From NCBI GenBank assembly GCA_037189785.1, contig JBBCIP010000175.1, positions 1-34,384 on the forward strand: 34,384 nucleotides of DNA, given 5' to 3'. Both the position numbers and the translations under genes were made by a program. The notes under the pieces are model-generated. The model had not been told where the DNA came from. It did not search any database and worked only from the letters and a program-made list of their open reading frames with translations. Source of the DNA: Govanella sp037189785. Its GTDB lineage: Bacteria; Pseudomonadota; Alphaproteobacteria; Sphingomonadales; Govanellaceae. Below are positions 16,209 to 23,501 of this stretch, piece by piece (within the stretch, counting starts at the first letter, position 1; each line of letters begins with the position of its first letter).

Positions 16209-17912
16209 ATGGCCGATATGCATTATGACGTTGTTGTTGTCGGATCTGGCGCCGGGGGTATTCTGACGGCTATCCGTGCCCATGATTTAGGCTTGAGAAC
16301 GGTCGTTATTGAAAAAACCGACCGTTATGGCGGCACATCTGCGGTGTCTGGCGGTGGCATCTGGATCCCGAGTTGTCCCTGGATCAAGGATCCGGACATA
16401 GACCAAAAATCATTGGAATATTTGCGTTTCTGTACAGACAGGCAGGTTTCTGATGAGCGCTTGAATGCCTATATACGCTCGTCGACGCAAATGGTGGAAT
16501 ACCTCGACGAGCTCGGGGTGCACTATTTTATCGACAAAAATAATTCCTATCCGGATTATTACCCCGATGCGCCGGGTGCGGTACCCATCGGCCGGTCGAT
16601 GTATATAGATACGGTGGACGGTCGACCTCTTGGTGATGATCTCTACAACATGCGCGAATCTTTGCCGGAGTTCATGTTGTTTGACCGTATTACACTATCT
16701 CTCAGCGAAGCCGGTATTCTTCTTTATCGTGCGCCCGGCTGGCGGTTATTGGTTCTCAAACTTCTGTTCAAATATTGGACAGATTTTAAAGGTCGCATGA
16801 CATCAAAGCGTGACCGCCGTTTAAATATCGGTTCTGCTTTGGTCGGCGGCTTGCGCAAGGCGATGATCAGCCGCAATATTCCTTTGCTGCTTCAAACCCG
16901 CATGGACAGCCTGATACAGGACGATGGCGCTGTCACGGGAATCACGGCGTCCCGGCTTGGCAACACATTCAAAATCAACGCAACCAAGGCGGTGGTCTTG
17001 GCAAGCGGTGGATTTGAACAAAACCAAGTGTTACGGGAAAAATATTTCCCTCAGAAAACCCAAGCATCCTGGAGTGTGACGCCGCGTGATTGCAACATGG
17101 GCGATGGCTTGGTCGCGGCGTTAAATGTCGGTGCGGACACAGAGTTTTTGGATCAAGCGTGGTGGGCGCCGACCATGACCAAATCCACCCATGAATCACC
17201 ACAAGTCAGCCGCAGTGTCCCGGTATTCTTTGAACGCGGATATCCAAATTGTTTGTGTGTCAATCGGCACGGCAATCGGTTTGTGAATGAGGCGGCATCC
17301 TATCACCAATTTGGCCAAGCCATGATGAAGGATAACGAAGAAACCGGCGGCAACATACCATGCTGGTTTATCTTTGATTCTCAATTCCGTCGTAAATATC
17401 CTGTTGCCGGTATTCTCCCCTCCACTGTGACGCCGGATTCTGCGTTGCCAAAAGGATGGCTGGATAAATTTATTTTCAAAGCTCAAACGCTTGATGAGTT
17501 GGCCGCTAAAATGTCTATCGACAAAGCGGCCCTGACGAAAACCATCAGCCGCTTTAATGAGCAAGCCAGAACCGGTATCGACAAAGATTTTGGCAAAGGC
17601 GACAACGTTTACAACCAGTTCTTCGGTGATCCCACGGTAAAACCAAACCGATGCTTGGGCCCGGTTTCCGAAGGCCCGTTTTATGCCATTAAACTTGACT
17701 TGGGAGATATCGGTTCAAAAGGCGGACCCAAAACAGATGAAAACGCCAATGTCCTGGATGTGAATGGAAAGCGTATCCGGGGGCTTTATGCTGTTGGGAA
17801 TGTCGCAGGGTCTGTGACCGCCGGCTCCTACCCTGGGGCGGGCGGCACATTGGGCCCCGCCATGACCTTCGCATATGTCGCGGCCAATCATATTGGCCAA
17901 CGGAACACCTAA
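16209..17912 (+). CDS. KstD-like FAD-dependent oxidoreductase (paralogue 2)
   Basis: A 567-residue cytoplasmic flavoprotein closest in motifs to 3-ketosteroid delta-1-dehydrogenases. FAD-binding GSGAGG is at 12-17 and SGGGIWIP at 47-54. The C-terminal segment NVAGSVTAGSYPGAGGTLGPAMTF carries Tyr541 and Gly545 in the Y-x3-G spacing used in KstD to polarise the 3-keto group. That supports alpha,beta-dehydrogenation of a cyclic or linear ketone, or the reverse. The true substrate is unknown; no other steroid-ring genes are present, so a steroid is not implied. The ATG at 16209 is used; an in-frame ATG lies at 16218. It is the first gene of the plus-strand operon, 30 bp before the exported paralogue. 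Confidence 0.88.
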   Translation: MADMHYDVVVVGSGAGGILTAIRAHDLGLRTVVIEKTDRYGGTSAVSGGGIWIPSCPWIKDPDIDQKSLEYLRFCTDRQVSDERLNAYIRSSTQMVEYLDELGVHYFIDKNNSYPDYYPDAPGAVPIGRSMYIDTVDGRPLGDDLYNMRESLPEFMLFDRITLSLSEAGILLYRAPGWRLLVLKLLFKYWTDFKGRMTSKRDRRLNIGSALVGGLRKAMISRNIPLLLQTRMDSLIQDDGAVTGITASRLGNTFKINATKAVVLASGGFEQNQVLREKYFPQKTQASWSVTPRDCNMGDGLVAALNVGADTEFLDQAWWAPTMTKSTHESPQVSRSVPVFFERGYPNCLCVNRHGNRFVNEAASYHQFGQAMMKDNEETGGNIPCWFIFDSQFRRKYPVAGILPSTVTPDSALPKGWLDKFIFKAQTLDELAAKMSIDKAALTKTISRFNEQARTGIDKDFGKGDNVYNQFFGDPTVKPNRCLGPVSEGPFYAIKLDLGDIGSKGGPKTDENANVLDVNGKRIRGLYAVGNVAGSVTAGSYPGAGGTLGPAMTFAYVAANHIGQRNT

Positions 17913-17942
17913 TCATTTGATTATTCGCCATTTCATTATTCA

Positions 17943-19724
17943 GTGTGTGCAATGAACAAGCCTAAACAGCCGGCCGCGATGAAACGTCGCGACATTCTGA
18001 AATCTGCCACCCTTGGCCTCGTTGCCGGGGATATGCTCATCAGTACGTCTGCCCTCGCTTCTGATAAAACTGGGGCGACCCAACAATGGGATCGGGAAGT
18101 CGACGTCGTTTGTGTCGGCAGCGGGGCCGCAGCCATGTCAGCGGCCGTTGTCGCCCGTCAACAAGGCGCCGATGTTATGGTGCTTGAAAAGATGCCGATC
18201 ACCGGCGGTACCACCCGAAAATCCGGCGGTATCGTGTGGATACCGAATAATAAATTTTTGCGAAATCGTGGTGTTGTCGATGAAAAAAATGCCTGTATTC
18301 GCTATATGGCGCGACATGCAGCACCCCACGATTATAATGTCGATGCCCCTTATTATGGGTTGCCTGAATTGGATTATCGTCGCCTGGAAGCCTTGTATGA
18401 TTCAGGGGCCCGTATGCTGGATGATTTCGACCAGTTGAAGGCGCTGCGGTTTCGCGAATTCACCATGTGGTCGCTTGGTGAATTATCACCGGATTATGCA
18501 GACAGCTTACCTGAAAATTTGGTGCGTCGCGGCCGTGCCATTGAAACGGCTGCAATCGATGGCCATGAAACCGGGATCAGCCAAGGCGGCACCAGCATGG
18601 TTGGTCAACTTCAGTCATGGTTGACAAAAAATAATGTTCCCATTCTTGTGCGCCATAAAGTAACGCAAATACTGAAAGACGGTGAGCGTGTTGTCGGAGT
18701 GGAAGCCCAAAGCCCCGCTGGCGTCATCAGAATAAAAGCAAAACAAGGCGTTGTTTTCGGCACCGGTGGCTTTGCCCATAATATAAATCTGATTGCCAAC
18801 CAACCACATCCCATATACGGAACCTGCGCTGCAACCGGCTCCACCGGCGATTTTATCGAAATAGCCGCCAAGGCCGGGGCTCAGATTGGTGCGCTGGACA
18901 CGGCGTGGCGCGCCCAAGTTATTCTCGACGATGCGCTCAAAAATCGCTCTATTCCATGGTGCGTTTTTGTTTTTCCGGGTGACTCCATGATCATGGTCAA
19001 CAAATATGGTCGCCGGGTTATCAATGAATCTTTGGGATATGACGAACGTACCGAGGCGCATTTTTACTATGATCCGGTGAAACGCGAATATCCGAACCGC
19101 TATCTGTTTTGGATTTTTGATCAGCGATCTTTGGAACAGTATGGTGGCGCTTATCCTATTCCAAAAGACATGCGCGAAACACCGAGCTTGATCATTGGCA
19201 AAAACGCCAACGATCTGGCCAACAATATCCGCGCCCGCCTGCAATCCATTGCCCAACAATACGGCAAGAAAGAACAGCTGGATCCAGACTTCTCCGATAC
19301 GCTGCGCGCGACCATTCAAACATTCAATGGATATGCAAAATCCGGCCAGGATCCCGATTACAACCGCGGTGCATCCGAGTTCGATAAAGTATGGAATCGC
19401 GCCTATTCCGATATGCGCGAAAATCCGACACCGGTTGAAAATCCCTATCCCAATCCGACACTGTACCCCTTGAGTGATAACGGCCCCTATTATGCGTTTA
19501 TCTTGGCGCCCGGCGCCCTCGATACATGCGCAGGCCCCAAAGTAAACGAAAAAGCACAGGTACTGGACTATCACAACAAACCTATCCCTGGACTTTATGC
19601 GGCAGGAAACTGCATTGCATCACCGACGCAGGACGCTTATTTCGGGGCCGGCTCCACATTGGGGTCCGCATTAACCTATGGATACATCGCCGGCCATAGT
19701 GTAATGGCCAAACAAGACGCTTAA
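17943..19724 (+). CDS. Tat-exported FAD-dependent oxidoreductase (paralogue 3)
   Basis: A 593-residue flavoprotein of the fumarate reductase/KstD family with an export signal. It has Lys-Arg-Arg-Asp-Ile-Leu-Lys at 14-20, a hydrophobic stretch, and an Ala-Leu-Ala cleavage site near residue 39, a Tat-type signal suited to a protein folded around FAD. FAD-binding GSGAAA is at 59-64 and SGGIVWIP at 94-101. The C-terminal NCIASPTQDAYFGAGSTLG carries Tyr566 and Gly570 in the KstD spacing. The reading frame opens with three possible starts (residues 1, 4 and 13); the Met13 start gives the most compact signal. A cytochrome c gene follows after 19 bp, so the flavin probably exchanges electrons with that cytochrome in the periplasm. 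The direction (reductase or dehydrogenase) is not known. Confidence 0.87.
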   Translation: MCAMNKPKQPAAMKRRDILKSATLGLVAGDMLISTSALASDKTGATQQWDREVDVVCVGSGAAAMSAAVVARQQGADVMVLEKMPITGGTTRKSGGIVWIPNNKFLRNRGVVDEKNACIRYMARHAAPHDYNVDAPYYGLPELDYRRLEALYDSGARMLDDFDQLKALRFREFTMWSLGELSPDYADSLPENLVRRGRAIETAAIDGHETGISQGGTSMVGQLQSWLTKNNVPILVRHKVTQILKDGERVVGVEAQSPAGVIRIKAKQGVVFGTGGFAHNINLIANQPHPIYGTCAATGSTGDFIEIAAKAGAQIGALDTAWRAQVILDDALKNRSIPWCVFVFPGDSMIMVNKYGRRVINESLGYDERTEAHFYYDPVKREYPNRYLFWIFDQRSLEQYGGAYPIPKDMRETPSLIIGKNANDLANNIRARLQSIAQQYGKKEQLDPDFSDTLRATIQTFNGYAKSGQDPDYNRGASEFDKVWNRAYSDMRENPTPVENPYPNPTLYPLSDNGPYYAFILAPGALDTCAGPKVNEKAQVLDYHNKPIPGLYAAGNCIASPTQDAYFGAGSTLGSALTYGYIAGHSVMAKQDA

Positions 19725-19743
19725 AGGCATTCCCAGTAAACCG

Positions 19744-20142
19744 ATGATCTTTTTAAAAAACGTTATCTCGATAAGCGCCATGGTGATCTGCGCCTTGAAC
19801 ACACATGTCAACGCTGAAACCGTTCTCTTTTCAAAAGACATTGTTCCGGTTTTAGAGGCCCGTTGTGCAAGCTGCCATATGACAGGCGAAGAGCCCGGCA
19901 ACATGGCCTTGATTGCAGACATGGCCCACGCGAGTTTGCTGCAATTGTCACAACAGGTTGAAGACATGATGATCGTGCAACCAGGTGATGTGGCTAAAAG
20001 TTATTTGATTTTGAAGCTTGAGGGAACACATCTAGAGGCGGGCGGCGAAGGAGCGCGGATGCCGCTGGCCGCCCCGCCGTTGACGAAAGCCCAGGTTAAA
20101 CAAATCCAGGATTGGATCGCGAACGGCGCACCCAATAACTAA
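19744..20142 (+). CDS. Periplasmic monoheme cytochrome c
   Basis: A 132-residue protein with a signal peptide (MIFLKNVISISAMVICALNTHVNA) and one class I heme site: Cys41-Ala-Ser-Cys44-His45, with Met106 in GARMPLAAPPLT as the likely sixth ligand. The remainder resembles the PSCyt1-like cytochrome c domain (FSKDIVPVLEARCASCH ... LTKAQVKQIQDWIANGAP). It is the last gene of the plus operon, directly after the exported flavoprotein, and is the likely redox partner of that enzyme, linking it to the respiratory chain. The heme assignment is firm; the partnership is inferred from adjacency and shared compartment. Confidence 0.9.
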   Translation: MIFLKNVISISAMVICALNTHVNAETVLFSKDIVPVLEARCASCHMTGEEPGNMALIADMAHASLLQLSQQVEDMMIVQPGDVAKSYLILKLEGTHLEAGGEGARMPLAAPPLTKAQVKQIQDWIANGAPNN

Positions 20143-20202
20143 AGCATAGTTGCTTTTTTGATGGGTGCGGTCGACTGATTTAATCGCGCGGATCGGGAAG
20201 TT

Positions 20203-20997
20203 TTATATAGCTTGTGCATTGCCCCGACAATACGCGGATATATCATGAGAGAATTGACGCAACTTTTCCAAATAGACATCGGCTGCACGGTCGACCGTCA
20301 TCGCAGTTTTTAGAAACACGACAGCTAAACTGCCATACGGCATATTATTTTCCATGACCGGCACGGCAATTGCCCCAAACTTTGTTTCTTCTTGCACTTC
20401 TCCGTTATTGGCAGCCCATCCGCGTTGACGCGTCAGCATCAGCGTTTCAGAAAAAGCCCGGCTTTGAATATAAAAACGTTCGCGATCATTCATATTGGAA
20501 ATCATAGAGAGAATATCATTGCGTACGTTATCGTCTGAGAATGCCAAATAGGCCCGGCCCGCAGCCGAACTTGTGCAAGGCAACCGGCGACCAATAATCC
20601 TTCTATGAAAAGAAAAAGGTGAGAGGCGATGCGTCGAATTTCTGACGATCATTGAGCCTTCGGAAAATAAGGTGAGATCGACAGGCCAGGGGATACCGCG
20701 CGTGATCTCGTGTTCAAGTTCTGAAAAAACCCGGATCACGGGATTGGACGATTGTGAACCGTTGACAAATGACAGAACATGCTCGGTCGCATGATATTGA
20801 CGCGTTTCACTGTCATACCAGACATATCCATCGATCCGCAAAGCTTCCAACGTCCGTTTGACGGTCGTTCTGTGAATGCCGACACCTTTGGAAACCGAAA
20901 CGGAGCTTAATGGGCCATAGGTTGTCAGATACCGCAAAATCGTCAGCCCCTGTGACAAAGACTTCATGGCCGCATATTTTGATTCTACAGTACTCAT
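20203..20997 (-). CDS. mhpR: IclR family regulator, MhpR-like
   Basis: A 264-residue IclR-type regulator. The N-terminal winged HTH is at about residues 15-60 (GLTILRYLTTYGPLSSVSVSKGVGIHRTTVKRTLEALRIDGYV), followed by the effector domain. It shares with E. coli MhpR the pattern IVR-x2-THR-x5-SFHRR-x2-GRRLP (E. coli, as I recall: VVRETTHRFSRLSFHRAMVGRRLP), a strong specific match. MhpR activates the mhp operon in response to 3-(3-hydroxyphenyl)propionate, so this is probably the pathway regulator, acting at the GTGCA-N5-TGCAC sites. It is convergent with the plus-strand cytochrome operon (60 bp between stops) and separated by 8 kb from the mhp operon proper. An internal Met11 is an alternative start. 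Confidence 0.88.
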   Translation of the reverse strand: MSTVESKYAAMKSLSQGLTILRYLTTYGPLSSVSVSKGVGIHRTTVKRTLEALRIDGYVWYDSETRQYHATEHVLSFVNGSQSSNPVIRVFSELEHEITRGIPWPVDLTLFSEGSMIVRNSTHRLSPFSFHRRIIGRRLPCTSSAAGRAYLAFSDDNVRNDILSMISNMNDRERFYIQSRAFSETLMLTRQRGWAANNGEVQEETKFGAIAVPVMENNMPYGSLAVVFLKTAMTVDRAADVYLEKLRQFSHDISAYCRGNAQAI

Positions 20998-21227
20998 CGA
21001 TCGGTCCCAAATAGTGACACCCTTTGCCGCGCCGACATCTTGTTATTGCGAGATCACCTATTTTTATGGTGTTTTTCTCATTATCCGTACGGTGCAATTA
21101 TCGACTATTTTATGTATTACCCCCTGTCTGTCCACAAGTTTATGTATCGGCACCTTTAAGGGCTTTTTGAAAATTTACGGTGATAGATATTTGCAACAGC
21201 GATCTCTGGGCGTGCGACAGAAACGGC

Positions 21228-21407
21228 CTATTTATCCGTGCGGCGTCGAATGTCTGTCCAATATTCGTCAGCCACATCGTCATCGATCTCAACCACCCTG
21301 GTGCTGAACACATAAAGCCGATCTTGGCCCTTAAGACGGTCAAACGTCTTGCCGCGAGAATCTACGGACTGGCTTGATTTGGAAAAAGTAACCCGACCAA
21401 TGCGCAC
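21228..21407 (-). CDS. Small hypothetical protein, possibly an internally shortened gene
   Basis: A 59-residue frame from GTG 21405-21407, starting VRIGRVTFSK and ending EIDDDVADEYWTDIRRRTDK. Its two ends resemble, from memory, an uncharacterised small-protein family with an N-terminal IGRVTFSKSGKT segment and a C-terminal acidic EYW-x2-IR segment. The middle part usually present (a YW-rich stretch before DRLY) appears to be missing, so it may be a deletion remnant. A 17-codon frame with a GAGG ribosome site (21416-21469) ends 8 bases upstream of the GTG and could couple translation. Both the coding status and the family are uncertain. Confidence 0.35.
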   Translation of the reverse strand: MRIGRVTFSKSSQSVDSRGKTFDRLKGQDRLYVFSTRVVEIDDDVADEYWTDIRRRTDK

Positions 21408-21610
21408 GGCACCGTTTAGGCCTTCGCATTTTTCTTCGATTGCATGACGCGTGTCTTTTTCATGCTCATCTCGACGCCTCAACTGCCGACAACCCGACAG
21501 AGTCCGGTACCGAGACCGAATTATTGTCGCTGAACAAAACACAGCACAAAACAAAACATGGCATAAAAACACAAAAAGCCGCTTGCGCGGCTTCTTATGT
21601 TTCGAATGAG

Positions 21611-21686
21611 TGGCGTCCCCACGGGGATTCGAACCCCGGTTACCGCCGTGAAAGGGCGGTGTCCTAGGCCTCTAGACGATGGGGAC
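21611..21686 (-). tRNA. tRNA-Glu (anticodon UUC)
   Basis: A 76-base tRNA on the minus strand including an encoded CCA end. The acceptor arm is GTCCCCA/TGGGGAC, the anticodon loop CTTTCAC reads UUC, and the T arm is CCGGG-GTTCGAATC-CCCGT-like with the invariant GTTCGAA. Its 3' end points toward the catabolic region, the end at which tRNA-targeting integrases usually insert DNA. Confidence 0.97.
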
Positions 21687-21828
21687 CCGGTGCGCATGAT
21701 CTAAAGGGATTGCCAGTGAGCGTCAAGCGTTTTCCAAAGCTCGGAACATTTTCTTTCCAAACGCAGGTTAGATATTGTTTTTGCTCGCTATTTCCATAAA
21801 ATTTCGCGCTTTCTCAGACAATACCGTC

Positions 21829-21844
21829 AAAATCAATTGATTTT
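21829..21844. promoter_or_regulatory. Perfect 16-bp palindrome upstream of MarR gene
   Basis: AAAATCAATTGATTTT is a perfect palindrome 94 bp upstream of the MarR-family start. AT-rich palindromes of this size are typical autoregulatory operators of MarR proteins. The site is seen; binding is inferred. Confidence 0.5.
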
Positions 21845-21937
21845 CGAAGTAATTTTACCCTAGAGTGCCCACACCACGGGGAAACATGGCGTTGCGACAC
21901 CGCTTTGCTGGACCGAAAACTCAACAGACTGCGGGCT

Positions 21938-22429
21938 ATGACTGACAAATCACAGACAACATTGGCGTTTTTACCGCCGGATCATCCGGACTTCTTGCTG
22001 GATGACTATCCGCTTTATAACCTCAACCGGACATCCTGGACCTATATGGATGAAATGGGCAAGGTGCTGAAGGCGGTCGATGTTGACGCCCCGACCTGGC
22101 GCGTGTTGACGCTTTTGGGAGACCGCAACCCAAGCACGGTGACCGAGCTATCGCAGCGCACCGTGACCAAGATGTCGACCATTACCCGTATTCTGATCCG
22201 GATGGAAAAAGACAAACTGGTGGAACGAAAGTCATCCCCCACCGATAGCCGCGTGACCGAGGTGTTCATCACCGACAAAGGCCGCATGGTCTTGGAAAAG
22301 CTCAAAGTTATTGCCGGTCGGATGTACCGGACGGCGTTCGAAGGCTTTTCCGATTCGGAAATCAATACCATGGTCCAGCTGTTAAGGCGGCTGCGCGAAA
22401 ACCTGACCCGCTCTCCTTATCTAGAGTAA
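21938..22429 (+). CDS. MarR family transcriptional regulator
   Basis: A 163-residue winged-helix regulator from the ATG at 21938 (a TTG eleven codons upstream is possible). The central part shows the MarR wHTH: WRVLTLLGDRNPSTVTELSQRTVTKMSTITRILIRMEKDKLVERKSSPTDSRVTEVFITDKGR, with the recognition helix and the Asp-Ser-Arg wing tip. C-terminal helices would form the dimer interface. It lies directly upstream of, and in the same direction as, the cyclase-iorA-iorB operon with 255 bp between, so it probably controls that operon in response to an aromatic acid or CoA ester. The ligand is unknown. Confidence 0.9.
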   Translation: MTDKSQTTLAFLPPDHPDFLLDDYPLYNLNRTSWTYMDEMGKVLKAVDVDAPTWRVLTLLGDRNPSTVTELSQRTVTKMSTITRILIRMEKDKLVERKSSPTDSRVTEVFITDKGRMVLEKLKVIAGRMYRTAFEGFSDSEINTMVQLLRRLRENLTRSPYLE

Positions 22430-22561
22430 GGGCGCCCCACACTCCCCCGCATTCTCAAACATTTAGCAATGCAGGCTGGTTTTAAAGCTCTGGCTCATGC
22501 CGTCGCCTTGACATAGAGCGGGGCCTATACTGGACTTCTTATCCAGCGATCATCAGCCACC

Positions 22562-22608
22562 TGATCGACCATGTGATCGACCGTCAATTTACTTGATTAT
22601 TCACGTGA
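22562..22608. promoter_or_regulatory. Repeat-rich promoter region of the cyclase-iorAB operon
   Basis: A 9-bp direct repeat TGATCGACC occurs at 22562 and 22574 (12-bp period). It is followed by TCAA-N5-TTGA (22584-22596), which recalls the TCAATTGA core of the palindrome before the MarR gene, and the 8-bp palindrome TCACGTGA (22601-22608). These lie 80-125 bp upstream of the cyclase start. They are candidate regulator sites; none is proven. Confidence 0.35.
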
Positions 22609-22684
22609 TTTGTGGCAATTTTATTATGCCATTACGGAATCGGCCGTATAAAACCTGCCGCAAACAATAAGGGAGCCCGAGACT

Positions 22685-23491
22685 ATGACCCAAAGCACGA
22701 CCTCGTCCAACGGCGCTACACTGCTCACCCAACTCGCCAAAGCCGTCTCCGGTGGCGGCATCCGCGTCATTGATTTGACCGAAACATTGCGCCCGGAATA
22801 CCCGACCATCACCTTGCCGTCAGAATTCGGCCAAGCCTCTCCTTTCGTGAAGGAGGAAATTTCCCGTTACGACGACCGCGGCCCGGGTTGGTACTGGAAC
22901 AACTTCACCGTCAGCGAACACACCGGCACCCATTTCGACGCGCCGATCCATTGGATCACCGGGCGCGATTTGCCGAACAATACGGTCGACACGATTCCGA
23001 ACGATCACTTTCTCGCCCCTGTTTGCGTCGTTGACTGTTCCAAAGAAGTCGCAGCCAACAAAGGTTTCATTCTGACCAAAGCGTTTCTTGAAACTTGGGA
23101 ACAAACACACGGACGCATCCCAGCCGGGTCATGGGTGTTCATGCGGTCCGATTGGCGCAAAGTGGCTGACCCTGCAAACTACACCAATCTTCAAGCCGAT
23201 GGCGCTCATTCCCCGGGGCCCGACGCCGAAGTCGTGCAATGGATGATCAACGAACGCGATGTCATCGGTTTCGGTACCGAATGCGTCGGCACCGATGCCG
23301 GACAAGCGTTTTTGTTCGAGCCGCAGTACCCCTGCCATTTCTTCATGCATGGTGCCGGTAAATATGGTCTGCAGTGCATGACCAACCTGGATCTGTTGCC
23401 GCCGACCGGTGCCATCATCATTGCCCCTCCGCTCAAGATCGCGGACGGATCAGGCAGCCCGCTGCGCGTACTAGCCTTGATCCCGGCTTAA
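22685..23491 (+). CDS. Metal-dependent cyclase family hydrolase (kynurenine formamidase/isatin hydrolase-like)
   Basis: A 268-residue member of the cyclase superfamily, which hydrolyses amide or lactam bonds (N-formylkynurenine, isatin) with Zn or Mn. The signature His79-Thr-Gly-Thr-His83-Phe-Asp85-Ala-Pro-Ile-His, which binds the metals, is intact, and the family's RVIDLTETLRPEYPTI opening is present at 27-42. The ATG at 22685 has GGGAG in the leader. Its stop is only 10 bp from iorA, so it is co-transcribed with the arylpyruvate oxidoreductase. That pairing suggests tryptophan/indole or other aromatic amino acid catabolism. Which ring or amide it opens cannot be told. Confidence 0.85.
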   Translation: MTQSTTSSNGATLLTQLAKAVSGGGIRVIDLTETLRPEYPTITLPSEFGQASPFVKEEISRYDDRGPGWYWNNFTVSEHTGTHFDAPIHWITGRDLPNNTVDTIPNDHFLAPVCVVDCSKEVAANKGFILTKAFLETWEQTHGRIPAGSWVFMRSDWRKVADPANYTNLQADGAHSPGPDAEVVQWMINERDVIGFGTECVGTDAGQAFLFEPQYPCHFFMHGAGKYGLQCMTNLDLLPPTGAIIIAPPLKIADGSGSPLRVLALIPA

Positions 23492-23501
23492 GGATCAGAC
23501 C

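Noticed and set aside
18615..19574. A 319-codon minus-strand open frame
   Set aside because: It lies wholly inside and antisense to the exported flavoprotein gene, which has intact FAD motifs; the translation has no recognisable domain and a composition typical of antisense frames.
12265..19724. Steroid degradation cluster, suggested by three KstD-like proteins
   Set aside because: No kshAB, hsa ring-cleavage (HsaC-type), mce or side-chain thiolase genes are present; the ring-cleaving enzyme is MhpB-type, so a phenylpropanoid or alicyclic acid is more likely.
22508..22531. TTGACA ... TATACT promoter-like pair before the cyclase operon
   Set aside because: The spacer is only 12 bp, too short for a sigma-70 promoter, though either hexamer may be used with another partner.
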